From Candidatus Saccharibacteria bacterium RIFCSPHIGHO2_12_FULL_47_16b (GTDB lineage: Bacteria; Patescibacteriota; Saccharimonadia; Saccharimonadales; UBA10212), in NCBI GenBank assembly GCA_001790525.1, contig MGCU01000029.1:3921-45211 (forward strand): a DNA stretch of 41,291 nucleotides, written 5' to 3'. The translations under genes and the position numbers were made by a program. Within the stretch, counting starts at the first letter, position 1, and each line of letters starts with the position of its first letter. The notes under the pieces were generated by a model. The model worked only from the letters and a program-made list of their open reading frames with translations, searched no databases and was not told where the DNA came from. Below, one piece after another: positions 16,638-24,201 of the stretch.

Positions 16638-17441
16638 CTATTTGGTCTTTAGCTTGGTTGGCCTTTTGCCATTTATGTGATTGAGGGTTAGTTCGGTACG
16701 GGCCTTGGCATAGGTACAAAACTCACAGGGCTTGGAAGGATCCATAACTTGTTTACCAATTGCGGGCATTTCACCTTCCAGGCAATCTTTCATTTTTTTT
16801 ATTGTTGGTTCTAGCCATTTGTCGCTACCTTGATAGCTGATAATCTTGGTGTGAAATTCGAGCTTATTATAAAAACCGTCCGAATCCAACCGACCGTTAG
16901 AGTATACGAAGTAGCCAGTGTCGCTAACATTAAGATTGTTTTGCCTAACCAACCACTGGTAAATTTCCATTTGCCGTTTGTACATTTTCTGCCACTCGGC
17001 ATCCAAGTTAACTTCGCCTGCCTTGGCTGTCGCTTTGTAGTCGACTACATATACCTGGCCTTTATTATCGATCCATAAATCATCAATTGCCCCATAAATA
17101 AGTAGGTTTGTTGGTTGATGCAAAGTCGCTACGCCAGTAAAATTTTGTCGCCATTTATCAAGATCATCATGTTGCATTGGCACCGCCTGAATTTTGTGCT
17201 CGACCATCCAGGGATGGGGTTTGCCCTTCAGCCTGAATGAGTCGAATTCTTTTTTGAGCAGTTCGTCAATTGCTTTATTGAGTTGGAATGGCGGGCCGCC
17301 GGGCCGACTGATTTTAAGTCGCCCGTCCAGCCAAAAGCAGCGTGGACACTGGACAAATAAGTCTATCTTGCTGCGACTAATTTTGAACGGAGCAGTTTGC
17401 CCCGGTTTATAAGGCGGGCTCCGCCATCTCTTATATGTCAT
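16638..17441 (-). CDS. PD-(D/E)XK nuclease superfamily protein, possible Fe-S cluster
   Basis: A 267-aa protein of the RecB/Cas4-like nuclease superfamily. Seen: an N-terminal KISRSKIDLFVQCPRCFWL block, a central GAIDDLWIDNKGQVYVVDYKATAK segment that supplies the metal-binding Asp and the DxK pair, and a late Gln/Tyr-rich helix (MYKRQMEIYQWLV). Cysteine pairs at about 32/35 and 239/242 are placed like the four iron-sulfur ligands of Cas4, AddB and Dna2. No helicase or cas genes are nearby, so it is probably a stand-alone exonuclease with a DNA-processing role. It lies upstream of serS on the same strand. Confidence 0.78.
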   Translation of the reverse strand: MTYKRWRSPPYKPGQTAPFKISRSKIDLFVQCPRCFWLDGRLKISRPGGPPFQLNKAIDELLKKEFDSFRLKGKPHPWMVEHKIQAVPMQHDDLDKWRQNFTGVATLHQPTNLLIYGAIDDLWIDNKGQVYVVDYKATAKAGEVNLDAEWQKMYKRQMEIYQWLVRQNNLNVSDTGYFVYSNGRLDSDGFYNKLEFHTKIISYQGSDKWLEPTIKKMKDCLEGEMPAIGKQVMDPSKPCEFCTYAKARTELTLNHINGKRPTKLKTK

Positions 17442-17458
17442 TAGCTATATTCTAACAA

Positions 17459-18019
17459 TTAGTTGACAATGCTAGGAGGGTTGATTTCCGCACAATATTC
17501 CTTATACAGCTCATAATCTGGGTTCTCTGGTGAACATAGATCCGTACTGGAATCATTAAGCGGCTCTGGAGAATAGATGTAGGGTTTGATTGTCTGGCAA
17601 TTTTCACCGGCCTTGTATTGGTCATCAATATATAAATATGATGAATCGTAATTGCCATAAGAACTACTGCTGGCAGCCTGTCCACCAGCCGTCAATCCGA
17701 AAAGAATTTGATCAAAACTGCCAATATTCAATTGGTTGGCTTTTTTATAGGTCGCGCAAAATTCAAATTCCGAGGCGCTTTTCTTTTGGTACTTAATGGT
17801 ATTTGGAGCATCTTTGACTCCTGCTTCATTGAGGGAGACAGGAATTTCATTTTTTTCGGTAACATAATTGTTGACTTTTTCGGCGGCATCCTTGGCGGCT
17901 TTAAGTGTTAGGTTGTCCTGCTTGGCGCTCGCGCCTTGAATTAGAACATAAGTTGCCAGAATAATTGTTAAAAGACCCAGCGCCAATATGCCGAGAAGAT
18001 ACTTACGCAGCGAGTTCAT
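17459..18019 (-). CDS. Unknown exported or membrane-anchored protein
   Basis: A 186-aa protein I do not recognise. It has one N-terminal membrane segment (about residues 8-28) followed by a mostly polar domain with several cysteines (FCATY, ENCQTI, DLCSPE, KEYCAE) and a Ser/Tyr-rich stretch. This suggests an extracytoplasmic domain possibly held by disulfides. Its ATG overlaps the stop of the DUF5671-like gene by 4 nt (ATGA), so the two are co-translated and probably work together at the membrane. Confidence 0.7.
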   Translation of the reverse strand: MNSLRKYLLGILALGLLTIILATYVLIQGASAKQDNLTLKAAKDAAEKVNNYVTEKNEIPVSLNEAGVKDAPNTIKYQKKSASEFEFCATYKKANQLNIGSFDQILFGLTAGGQAASSSSYGNYDSSYLYIDDQYKAGENCQTIKPYIYSPEPLNDSSTDLCSPENPDYELYKEYCAEINPPSIVN

Positions 18020-18600
18020 CTATTACGTAATTTATGTTCGTCTAGCCAGTAGTACGTCAGAATTCCACCGGCGACCACCAGCACAATCAGCATTGTCAAG
18101 AAAGATTTTACTATCGTCGGTGCGGTTTCCCCCGCCGCTTTCTGCAACAGTAAGTATATAAAACCTATGACGTTAAAAAGACAGGCGGCAAAAGCGATTA
18201 TTTCGGTGAATTGGCTTAGGCGCCGTTTAGAAGGATCAAAGCGCAAATCCGGATTGGCAAGCTCTTCCCTTTTGAGTCGCATGAAAAGATAGCCAAAAAC
18301 AGGCACACAGGCGATCAGTATGGCCGTTGGCAGAACCAATGCCTTAAATGAAGTGCCGCCATTGACCAGTGCTATTAGAACCCAGATAATACTGCCGGCA
18401 ATCAGCCAAAGACTAAAGGTCATCATGGCATATTCGACGCCACGGACACTTAGGGCTTGGACAACTGCAACCGGCAAATCATTTCTAGATACCGAGGTGT
18501 TTATGGCTGGCACTGGAGTGGGTGGGAGTGACGATGGGGGTGATGGCGCATGAGCTCCTACGGGCAATGAGGGCGTTTGATAGGGTTCTGCTGGCGGCAT
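18016..18600 (-). CDS. DUF5671-like membrane protein with proline-rich N-terminus
   Basis: A 194-aa protein with a Pro-rich, low-complexity cytoplasmic N-terminus (about 1-35) and four predicted membrane segments (about 58-80, 88-108, 131-153, 163-183). The pattern of a first TM pair, a charged RLKREELANPDLRFDPSKRR loop and a second TM pair ending TYYWLDEH resembles DUF5671, a family common in Saccharibacteria; this assignment is from memory of the pattern, not a search. GGAGG lies about 9 nt upstream of the ATG. Function unknown. Confidence 0.68.
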   Translation of the reverse strand: MPPAEPYQTPSLPVGAHAPSPPSSLPPTPVPAINTSVSRNDLPVAVVQALSVRGVEYAMMTFSLWLIAGSIIWVLIALVNGGTSFKALVLPTAILIACVPVFGYLFMRLKREELANPDLRFDPSKRRLSQFTEIIAFAACLFNVIGFIYLLLQKAAGETAPTIVKSFLTMLIVLVVAGGILTYYWLDEHKLRNR

Positions 18601-18668
18601 TTCCTAACCTCCATTAAGTTGATTTAAGATTATCACGCTTATGATTACGGGACAATACAGTCTATATG

Positions 18669-18764
18669 TCAGCCGGCAATGACGATTGCCAGCCAAGAAA
18701 TTAGAGCAAGAACAACGGCTGCAATGATGGCGATTAGGCCGATCTTGACGTACTTAGGATTCAT
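18669..18764 (-). CDS. 31-aa single-pass membrane peptide
   Basis: Too short for the ORF track. The minus-strand frame starts MNPKYVKIGLI and continues as one hydrophobic helix to a TGA, 31 aa in total, with a short positively charged N-terminus. The composition is that of a real small membrane protein rather than random sequence, and it lies on the same strand between yggT and the DUF5671-like gene. No good Shine-Dalgarno is seen, so translation is uncertain. Confidence 0.45.
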   Translation of the reverse strand: MNPKYVKIGLIAIIAAVVLALISWLAIVIAG

Positions 18765-18790
18765 AAGTTAATTGTACAGCCAAATTAAAT

Positions 18791-18822
18791 GGCGCGGGCT
18801 TTTTGCGAATTAAGCCCGCGCC
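18791..18822 (-). terminator. GC-rich hairpin terminator after yggT
   Basis: A perfect 11-bp stem (GGCGCGGGCTT / AAGCCCGCGCC) with a 10-nt loop, 39 nt after the yggT stop. The T-run is weak on both strands (CAATTTTATTTT on plus, CATTTAATTT on minus), so termination may be bidirectional or partial. Confidence 0.7.
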
Positions 18823-18861
18823 CAATTTTATTTTCGGTTTTAAGTTTTAGGCTTCTATAGT

Positions 18862-19161
18862 CTACTTCATGCTACGCATGTAAGACACCAGCCAGTAGCC
18901 CGCCACTGCGTAAGCCGCCATAGCGAACAAGGCGACATAGTCTACTACCCAGCCGCGCAAGACGACGTCGGTGGATGTAAACACTGCCCTAAATGGCTCC
19001 AGCAACGTTTGTGTCTGGGTGTAGGCCCAATTTACAAACGAAGCGTCTGGATTGGCATTGAAGAACCTGAGCGCCACCCTTAAAGTAAGTAACATTTCAG
19101 TTAAGCCTACAAAGAGCATAAGCATGCTGTTTGCTACTTGCTTAGGCGAGTATTGCCACAT
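18862..19161 (-). CDS. YggT family membrane protein
   Basis: A 99-aa protein with two membrane segments (about 10-30 and 72-92) flanking a short loop with the family-like RVALRFFNANPDASFVNWAYTQTQTLLEPFRAVF. YggT proteins occur near division or cell-shape genes in many bacteria, but the molecular role is unsettled. The ORF track starts 27 codons earlier. I chose the ATG at 19161 because AGGAGG precedes it at ideal spacing and because a strong promoter overlaps the longer version. Confidence 0.82.
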   Translation of the reverse strand: MWQYSPKQVANSMLMLFVGLTEMLLTLRVALRFFNANPDASFVNWAYTQTQTLLEPFRAVFTSTDVVLRGWVVDYVALFAMAAYAVAGYWLVSYMRSMK

Positions 19162-19189
19162 AGTTTCCTCCTTAATTGTTAATGAGTCC

Positions 19190-19218
19190 ATCATATGCTT
19201 AAGCGCACAATATTTCAA
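19190..19218 (-). promoter_or_regulatory. Promoter of yggT
   Basis: On the minus strand TTGAAA (19218-19213), a 17-nt spacer, then TATGAT (19195-19190). It gives a leader of about 22 nt that contains AGGAGG. Confidence 0.7.
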
Positions 19219-19253
19219 GACACATATCCACAAGGCCGGCAAGCCGGCAGCAA

Positions 19254-19279
19254 CTAGTCTTTAGTCACTAGTCGCTAGC
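19254..19279 (-). repeat. Single-arm heptamer array upstream of yggT
   Basis: Units TAGTCTT, TAGTCAC, TAGTCGC and TAGC in register. The word family is the same as in the array inside the methyltransferase gene. No complementary arm is seen. Confidence 0.6.
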
Positions 19280-19289
19280 TAAGGAACTT

Positions 19290-19661
19290 TTATTTTTCTA
19301 ACTCATCTATACGTCGGTGGTCCAGTCCGTAATAATGGGCTACTTCATGCCAAATTGTGTGACGGACGTTTTGCTTCAGTTCTTCTACATTCCGGCTGAT
19401 GGCTTCCAGCGGCAATTTAAAGAGCGTGATTTTATCGGGCAATAGTTTGGTGGCGCCACCGCGTGATGGCAGTGGCGTGCCTTCATACAGACCGAACAAT
19501 GTGTGACCGTCTGCTAGCTTTAGCTGCTGACGTTGAACGGGAGTTGGTTCATCTTCAATAATAAAGGCAACGTTCTTCAGATACTTTTGGTAAAGTTCGG
19601 GAATGCCGTCGATGGCTTCGGCGACTATTTTCTCAAACTGCTTACGGCTTAAGCTTTGCAT
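19290..19661 (-). CDS. Small zinc metallopeptidase-like protein (zincin, DUF1025 type)
   Basis: A 123-aa protein of the short metallopeptidase family with the extended zinc motif HEVAHYYGLDH (ligands H105, H109 and H115, catalytic E106). The upstream strand-helix context (LFGLYEGTPLP, ITLFKLPLEAISRN) is typical of the family. Members are cytosolic and of uncertain substrate. The gene is divergent from the PEBP gene with only 33 nt between the start codons, and a perfect 12-bp inverted repeat covers both starts, so the two are probably co-regulated. Confidence 0.82.
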   Translation of the reverse strand: MQSLSRKQFEKIVAEAIDGIPELYQKYLKNVAFIIEDEPTPVQRQQLKLADGHTLFGLYEGTPLPSRGGATKLLPDKITLFKLPLEAISRNVEELKQNVRHTIWHEVAHYYGLDHRRIDELEK

Positions 19662-19698
19662 AGTTTAATCTTAGCAAGTTGTTATTATTAAACTATGC
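19658..19698. promoter_or_regulatory. Perfect palindrome spanning two divergent start codons
   Basis: GCATAGTTTAAT and ATTAAACTATGC are perfect 12-bp inverted arms with a 17-nt spacer. Each arm contains the ATG of one of the two divergent genes. TATTAT at 19683-19688 may be the plus-strand -10. It could be an operator or a shared symmetrical initiation signal. Confidence 0.6.
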
Positions 19699-20270
19699 GC
19701 TGGCGGCTTGGTTGGTTAGTAATTTCACTGCTGGTTGTCGTCATCGGTATTATAATTGTGATAGTCAATAAAGACTCGGGAGGTAAAAAGATGGACAATC
19801 AACCGCCGGCTACCAGCACTTCACTAGCCCTAAGTTCATCGGCTTTTAGCGATAATCAGCCAATTCCGGTCCAATATACCTGTAAGGGTGAAAACGTCAA
19901 TCCGCCACTGGCCATTAGCGATGTGCCGGCCGAAGCTAAAGCGCTAGCACTAATTGTCCACGATCCCGATGCCGTCAGTGGTGATTTTGTTCACTGGTTA
20001 ATGTGGGACATACCGCTCGCCACGACTAGTATCAACGCCAACACTGTTCCAGTTGGTGCGGTTCAAGGTCAAAACGACGGCGGCCAAAGCCAATACATGG
20101 GTCCCTGCCCGCCGGCCAGCACCGGCACTCACCGCTACATGTTTAAACTTTATGCCTTGGATACTATCTTGAATTTACCGGCCGGAAGTGAACGACCGGT
20201 GCTCGAACAAGCCATGCAAGGCCACGTCCTGGCCAAAACTACCCTAACTGGATTATTCGCTAGTCAATAG
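19695..20270 (+). CDS. PEBP family (YbhB/YbcL-like) membrane-anchored protein
   Basis: A 191-aa protein with an N-terminal membrane anchor (about 5-24) and a phosphatidylethanolamine-binding-protein-like domain. Seen: the family blocks YTCKGENVNPPLAI, ALALIVHDPDAVSGDFVHWLMWDIP and the C-terminal GTHRYMFKLYALD with LPAGS. Bacterial members bind small anionic ligands, but their role is poorly known. The anchor implies that the domain faces outwards. The ATG directly follows the palindrome shared with the zincin gene. The last 11 nt overlap the 3' end of msrA on the other strand. Confidence 0.88.
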   Translation: MRWRLGWLVISLLVVVIGIIIVIVNKDSGGKKMDNQPPATSTSLALSSSAFSDNQPIPVQYTCKGENVNPPLAISDVPAEAKALALIVHDPDAVSGDFVHWLMWDIPLATTSINANTVPVGAVQGQNDGGQSQYMGPCPPASTGTHRYMFKLYALDTILNLPAGSERPVLEQAMQGHVLAKTTLTGLFASQ

Positions 20271-20751
20271 GCTCATAAGCCACGTGACACATCCCTCTTC
20301 CCGTACATTGAGTGTATTTTTGATGATAATCTTCGGCTGGATAAAATTGATCGGCTGGCTCTAGAGTCGTGACAATTCGGCCATGAAATTGTGATTTGTT
20401 CAGCTCATCCAAGATTTTTTGAGCTTTCTTTTTCTGGGTGACATTAGAGTAAAAAATAGCCGAGCGATATTGGTCGCCAACATCTGGACCTTGTCGGTTT
20501 AACTGCGTTGGGTTATGGATCCGGAAGAAATGTCTAACCAGAGTTTCATAACTGACTTTCTTAGTATCAAAAACAATTTTTACGGCTTCGGCGTGGCCGC
20601 TCGTATGGCTACAAACTTGTTTATAAGTTGGATTTTTGGTATGCCCGCCGCTGTAACCAACAACGGTTTTGATAACGCCCGGTACCATATCAAAAAAGTA
20701 CTGGACGCCCCAAAAACATCCCGCCGCAAAAATCGCTTTCTGACTAGTCAT
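20260..20751 (-). CDS. msrA: Peptide methionine sulfoxide reductase A
   Basis: A 163-aa MsrA that reduces the S-form of methionine sulfoxide in proteins. The catalytic motif GCFWG places the nucleophile Cys at residue 12. The YSGGHTKNPTYKQVCSHTSGHAEAV block and the C-terminal cysteines in YTQCTGRGMC (likely resolving residues) are present. No MsrB domain is fused. The start overlaps the end of the ABC permease gene by 8 nt, so it is likely translated from the exporter mRNA. It is cytosolic, since no signal is visible. Confidence 0.96.
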   Translation of the reverse strand: MTSQKAIFAAGCFWGVQYFFDMVPGVIKTVVGYSGGHTKNPTYKQVCSHTSGHAEAVKIVFDTKKVSYETLVRHFFRIHNPTQLNRQGPDVGDQYRSAIFYSNVTQKKKAQKILDELNKSQFHGRIVTTLEPADQFYPAEDYHQKYTQCTGRGMCHVAYEPID

Positions 20752-21541
20752 TTAAATCCCTTTGGCGGAAGCTTAAGAATGATAGCAAGATTAAAAGACC
20801 GACGACGCCAACTAAAACCGATGCAAAGCGCCAGTTAAAGTTACCTACCAAAACCTCACCTGGCCGGTAGTAATGGTACGGTAAAAGTTTTGCCGGAAGG
20901 CGTAAGGCTCTAACGACGTCATCAAGCGAAGAAACTAAGTAACTGGCTATACCAAACAATGTGGCAATGCCAACGCTGGCGGCTCTGGCCCGCCCATGAG
21001 CCGCTACCAAAAAGGCGATGCTGGCAAAAATTAAGGCCAACAACGTCGCCAGTAAGGTGGCTAAAATGATGCGGTCAAAGGCAACCGGTAGCTTGACCAG
21101 ACGACAAACAATCACAGCTGTAACCATGGCCACCAAACTAACAGTCAAAACAATAATCAGCCCGGCTAGAGCTTTACCAGCCAGTAACTTACTTCTGGAA
21201 ATGGGGCGTGATAATAGGATTTCCAGAGTGCCCTGCTCTTCCTCCTTAGCAATTAAGCTGCTGGCTAAGCCAATCGCTAATATGCTTAAAAGTAGCGGCA
21301 GTAAAAGATAATACAACCTAGCGCTAAGAAAGCCTTCGGGCGTCAGAAAATTGCCGGTATCAGAAAATAGTGCCCGGGCCGCAGTTGGCAATCGATTTAG
21401 AATTTCGTTGACTTGGGCGGCTTGGTCACGAAACGAAGCATAGAAACCCAAAGACAGGACAATGAAAGCCGCCACCCCCAAACACCACCATAAAGTTGAC
21501 CATCGCCGCTGCCAAAAAGTCCAATGCAAAACTGACCACAT
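20744..21541 (-). CDS. ABC-2 type exporter permease
   Basis: A 265-aa permease with six hydrophobic segments and the ABC-2 fold. The cytosolic block EEEQGTLEILLSRPISRSKLLAGK between TM2 and TM3 is the familiar coupling-helix region. It pairs with the ATPase encoded just upstream; the substrate is unknown (lipid, peptide or antibiotic export are all possible). The ORF track starts 12 codons earlier, but those residues come from the neighbouring heptamer array. The ATG at 21541 has GGAGG about 9 nt upstream, inside a perfect 6-bp hairpin. Confidence 0.88.
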   Translation of the reverse strand: MWSVLHWTFWQRRWSTLWWCLGVAAFIVLSLGFYASFRDQAAQVNEILNRLPTAARALFSDTGNFLTPEGFLSARLYYLLLPLLLSILAIGLASSLIAKEEEQGTLEILLSRPISRSKLLAGKALAGLIIVLTVSLVAMVTAVIVCRLVKLPVAFDRIILATLLATLLALIFASIAFLVAAHGRARAASVGIATLFGIASYLVSSLDDVVRALRLPAKLLPYHYYRPGEVLVGNFNWRFASVLVGVVGLLILLSFLSFRQRDLND

Positions 21542-21546
21542 TACAA

Positions 21547-21561
21547 GCTGCCTCCGGCAGC
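21547..21561 (-). promoter_or_regulatory. Hairpin holding the permease Shine-Dalgarno sequence
   Basis: GCTGCC-GGA-GGCAGC, a perfect 6-bp stem with a GGA loop. It contains GGAGG and lies between the heptamer array and the ATG. It has the same design as at prfB and ftsX. Confidence 0.6.
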
Positions 21562-21678
21562 ATTTACCATTTGCCATTTACCATTTGCCAAATTATTAAT
21601 CATTGGCCATTTGTAAAGATATTTGGTAAATGATAAATGAAAAATTAATGTGAAATGTGAAATGTCAAATGAGAATTG
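21561..21678 (-). repeat. Heptamer inverted array between ABC ATPase and permease genes
   Basis: CATT recurs exactly every 7 nt at 21561, 21568, 21575 and 21582. The complementary AATG recurs at 21647, 21654, 21661 and 21668. The units are CATTTAC and CATTTGC types. Confidence 0.82.
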
Positions 21679-21689
21679 GAGTGATGAAG

Positions 21690-22589
21690 TCACGACTGGC
21701 CTCGGTAAAATTTTAGGAATTCTTCTTCTAAATCAGATTCTTTCCTATCAATCGTCCGAACCTCATTTTTTGCTAAGACTCTAAATAGTGGCCGCAAATC
21801 ACCTTTTACTCTGACAGTCGCATGGTGGGCGCTATTACGTGTGAATTTAAGGCCGCTAATTGCTTTAAGTTCGGTTTCTGGCACTGGTGAAGCAAAGGCG
21901 ATATCAAAGACCTTAACCGAACTGGCCACGATATCAGAAATGGATTGTTCCTTTATCAGCCGGCCCTTGCGGATAATGCCAACCCGGTCGCAGACTTTTT
22001 GGACTTCGGTTAGGTTGTGGCTGCTCAAAAAAATAGTCGCTTCTCGGGCCTTGGTTTCACGCAGTAAATCAAAAAATTCCTCTTGCATCAGCGGGTCAAG
22101 TCCGGTAGTTGGCTCATCTAAAATCAGGACCTCGGGTTGAGTCATAAAGGCCTGGATGATAGCTATCTTTTGACGATTGCCGCGCGACAAACTTGATATA
22201 CGCTGTTCTAGTTCCACCCTAAAACGCCGGCACAAGACGTTGACGTAACTTGGGATAGGCGGTCTTCTTAAATCACATAGATAATCCAGTAGCTGCCGGC
22301 CTGTCATCTTCGGATAAAACTCAACTTCGGCCGGTAAATATCCGACTCGATTTTTTATGGCAACCGACTGGGTTAAAGTATCAAGTCCCAGAATCCTGGC
22401 CTCGCCTCGGCTTGGCACAATAAAATTCATCAGTAAACGAATGGTGGTGGTTTTACCGGCGCCATTGGGTCCTAAAAAGCCATAAATTTCGCCGGGCGTG
22501 ATGTTAAGTTCCAGATCGCGCAGGGCAAATTTTTTGGCCCTCTGATAGCGTTTACTTAAACCGTACGAGGTTATCGTAGCAACTCGCAT
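21690..22589 (-). CDS. ABC exporter ATP-binding protein
   Basis: A 299-aa ATPase of the CcmA-like group. Walker A is GPNGAGKTT (40-48), the signature is LSRGNRQKIAIIQAF, Walker B is VLILDEPTTGLDP and the H-loop is LSSHNLTE. A C-terminal extension of about 80 aa is typical of drug and lipid exporters of this group. It is followed by its permease, separated by a heptamer array. A TATAAT box lies 8 nt before the ATG. Confidence 0.92.
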   Translation of the reverse strand: MRVATITSYGLSKRYQRAKKFALRDLELNITPGEIYGFLGPNGAGKTTTIRLLMNFIVPSRGEARILGLDTLTQSVAIKNRVGYLPAEVEFYPKMTGRQLLDYLCDLRRPPIPSYVNVLCRRFRVELEQRISSLSRGNRQKIAIIQAFMTQPEVLILDEPTTGLDPLMQEEFFDLLRETKAREATIFLSSHNLTEVQKVCDRVGIIRKGRLIKEQSISDIVASSVKVFDIAFASPVPETELKAISGLKFTRNSAHHATVRVKGDLRPLFRVLAKNEVRTIDRKESDLEEEFLKFYRGQS

Positions 22590-22597
22590 TGGCTTTT

Positions 22598-22603
22598 ATT
22601 ATA
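22598..22603 (-). promoter_or_regulatory. -10 box (TATAAT) of the exporter operon
   Basis: TATAAT on the minus strand ends 8 nt before the ATPase ATG, which predicts a nearly leaderless mRNA. It lies in the 20-nt gap after lysS. Confidence 0.5.
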
Positions 22604-22609
22604 GGCCTT

Positions 22610-24112
22610 TTAAGCTTCGAATCTTAATCGTTTAATCAACCAATCTCGTGGCAAAATTGACAAAAACCAGCCGGCCCGCGGTCCAGAAGTTTTGCCAATC
22701 AAAGCCTTATACAAAGTCTCGAATTTGGCTTTGGCATCGAGGTTAGTAAACTCCAGTTGATAGATGGCTTTATGAAACCACTCGCCGTCAGCGCTTTTTG
22801 GCGCTTTAGCTACTGCGTCCGCTAGCTTGCTTAAGAACTGCATTTCTGGCTCGCTAAAATCGGACTTCTTAACAGCCTTGGATAACTCAAATTTAATAGA
22901 CTCCGGCGCCCAGTTTTTTAGCCAGCCATCAATGTATTTAAGCTCTTTTTTAACTACCGCCTCATCAACTGGCTGCGGACTGGCTCTCTTGATAATATCA
23001 ATGGTCTTATCGATGTCTTTTAGAGCTGATTGATAGGCGGCAACCAAGTGAGAAAATGGCACATTGCTAACTACCCTTTCGAGCTTATTGAGTGATATTT
23101 GGACTAACGGCGAATCGGGCTCGGCGGCGGCCAGCCCGGCAAATTCGTCAATCAGCTGATCGATGTTTTGCTCGTCAAAATAAAGCCTCTTGCTAGGCGG
23201 AAAACGCAACATAAAATAGCGCACGACTTCTGGCGGCAGGACTTTGACTACTTCCGTGGCGCTGATGCCGGTACCGGCACTGGCGCTCATTTTTTTAGTG
23301 TCGCCAGCTCGGTTAACAAAATCATATGGCACTGGTATAGGTCCTTTTTGGCCAAAAATCTCTTTAATAATAGCTAGGCCAGTATCGAATGAACCGCCGG
23401 CCGAGGCATGGTCGCGGCCGGCCGGCTCAATGGCAATTTTAAGCAGCCACCAGCGGGCCGGCCAATCGATTCGCCAGTTTAATTTGGCTTGGCCGTGAGC
23501 GTAACTGATAGTCATAGTTTTGCCTTGAGCATCTTCGTAATCCAGCGTTTTGGCTTTTTCATCAATCGCTAAAAATTTGCGGTTTTTTAGGTAAGTTTCT
23601 TCTATGACCTGCAGCGGCGACCAATGATCATCAAGCTTATGTCCAGACACAGTTTCTAAAATCTGGCGGATCTTGGCTTCATCAGCCAGAGATTTTTCAA
23701 TAGCGGCTGTAAAAAAGCCGGCCCGATATTTTTCATGGGAGCGGATAACTTCCATCTCGACGCCCAAAACTTTGGCCGATTTTAGAAAATCGGCTAGAAA
23801 AAATTCGCCGTAAGAACTCTTCGAGCCGTCGGGCGCCGGAATATCACAAAGGGCTTGGCCTAAATATTTTTCAAATTCGGCCGGCACATTAGCCGGAATT
23901 TTACGTAGGGCATCCAAATCGTCCACGTAGTGGATATGTTTAGCTTGCCGGCCGCGGCGAATTAACTCCAGCCGAATCGCGTCGCAGGTGATAATTTCGC
24001 GTAAATGCCCAAAATGATAAGCACCCGAAGGACTGGCGCCGGATTCAATCAGCACCTCGCCTTTAGGCTGACGGGTTCCCACCTCATCAACAATCTTCGC
24101 AAGCCACTTCAT
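22610..24112 (-). CDS. lysS: Class I lysyl-tRNA synthetase
   Basis: A 500-aa class I LysRS, the archaeal-type enzyme unrelated to the common bacterial class II form. The HIGH-like motif is in GASPSGAYHFGHLREI near residue 30, and the KMSKS-like motif is KKMSASAG near 285, followed by ISATEVVKVLPPEVVRYFMLR. An alpha-helical anticodon-binding domain forms the C-terminal third. The ORF track adds six residues that derive from the heptamer array; the ATG at 24112 begins the conserved MKWLAKIVDEV. No Shine-Dalgarno is visible. A TATACT box sits in the centre of the array, about 34 nt upstream. Confidence 0.94.
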   Translation of the reverse strand: MKWLAKIVDEVGTRQPKGEVLIESGASPSGAYHFGHLREIITCDAIRLELIRRGRQAKHIHYVDDLDALRKIPANVPAEFEKYLGQALCDIPAPDGSKSSYGEFFLADFLKSAKVLGVEMEVIRSHEKYRAGFFTAAIEKSLADEAKIRQILETVSGHKLDDHWSPLQVIEETYLKNRKFLAIDEKAKTLDYEDAQGKTMTISYAHGQAKLNWRIDWPARWWLLKIAIEPAGRDHASAGGSFDTGLAIIKEIFGQKGPIPVPYDFVNRAGDTKKMSASAGTGISATEVVKVLPPEVVRYFMLRFPPSKRLYFDEQNIDQLIDEFAGLAAAEPDSPLVQISLNKLERVVSNVPFSHLVAAYQSALKDIDKTIDIIKRASPQPVDEAVVKKELKYIDGWLKNWAPESIKFELSKAVKKSDFSEPEMQFLSKLADAVAKAPKSADGEWFHKAIYQLEFTNLDAKAKFETLYKALIGKTSGPRAGWFLSILPRDWLIKRLRFEA

Positions 24113-24117
24113 ACTAT

Positions 24118-24201
24118 TAGTAAATAGCAATTAGTAAATAGAAACTAGTATAAAATGGTCAGCATTATTACTAATTTCTAATTCCTGGTTCCTAATTTCT
24201 A
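24118..24201 (-). repeat. Heptamer inverted array at the lysS/greA junction, 12 units in unbroken register
   Basis: Plus-strand units TAGTAAA, TAGCAAT, TAGTAAA, TAGAAAC and TAGTATA, two central units, then ATTACTA, ATTTCTA, ATTCCTG, GTTCCTA and ATTTCTA. All 84 nt keep a strict 7-nt register. The last unit supplies the greA stop codon, and a minus-strand TATACT -10 box (24147-24152) lies within the array. Confidence 0.88.
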
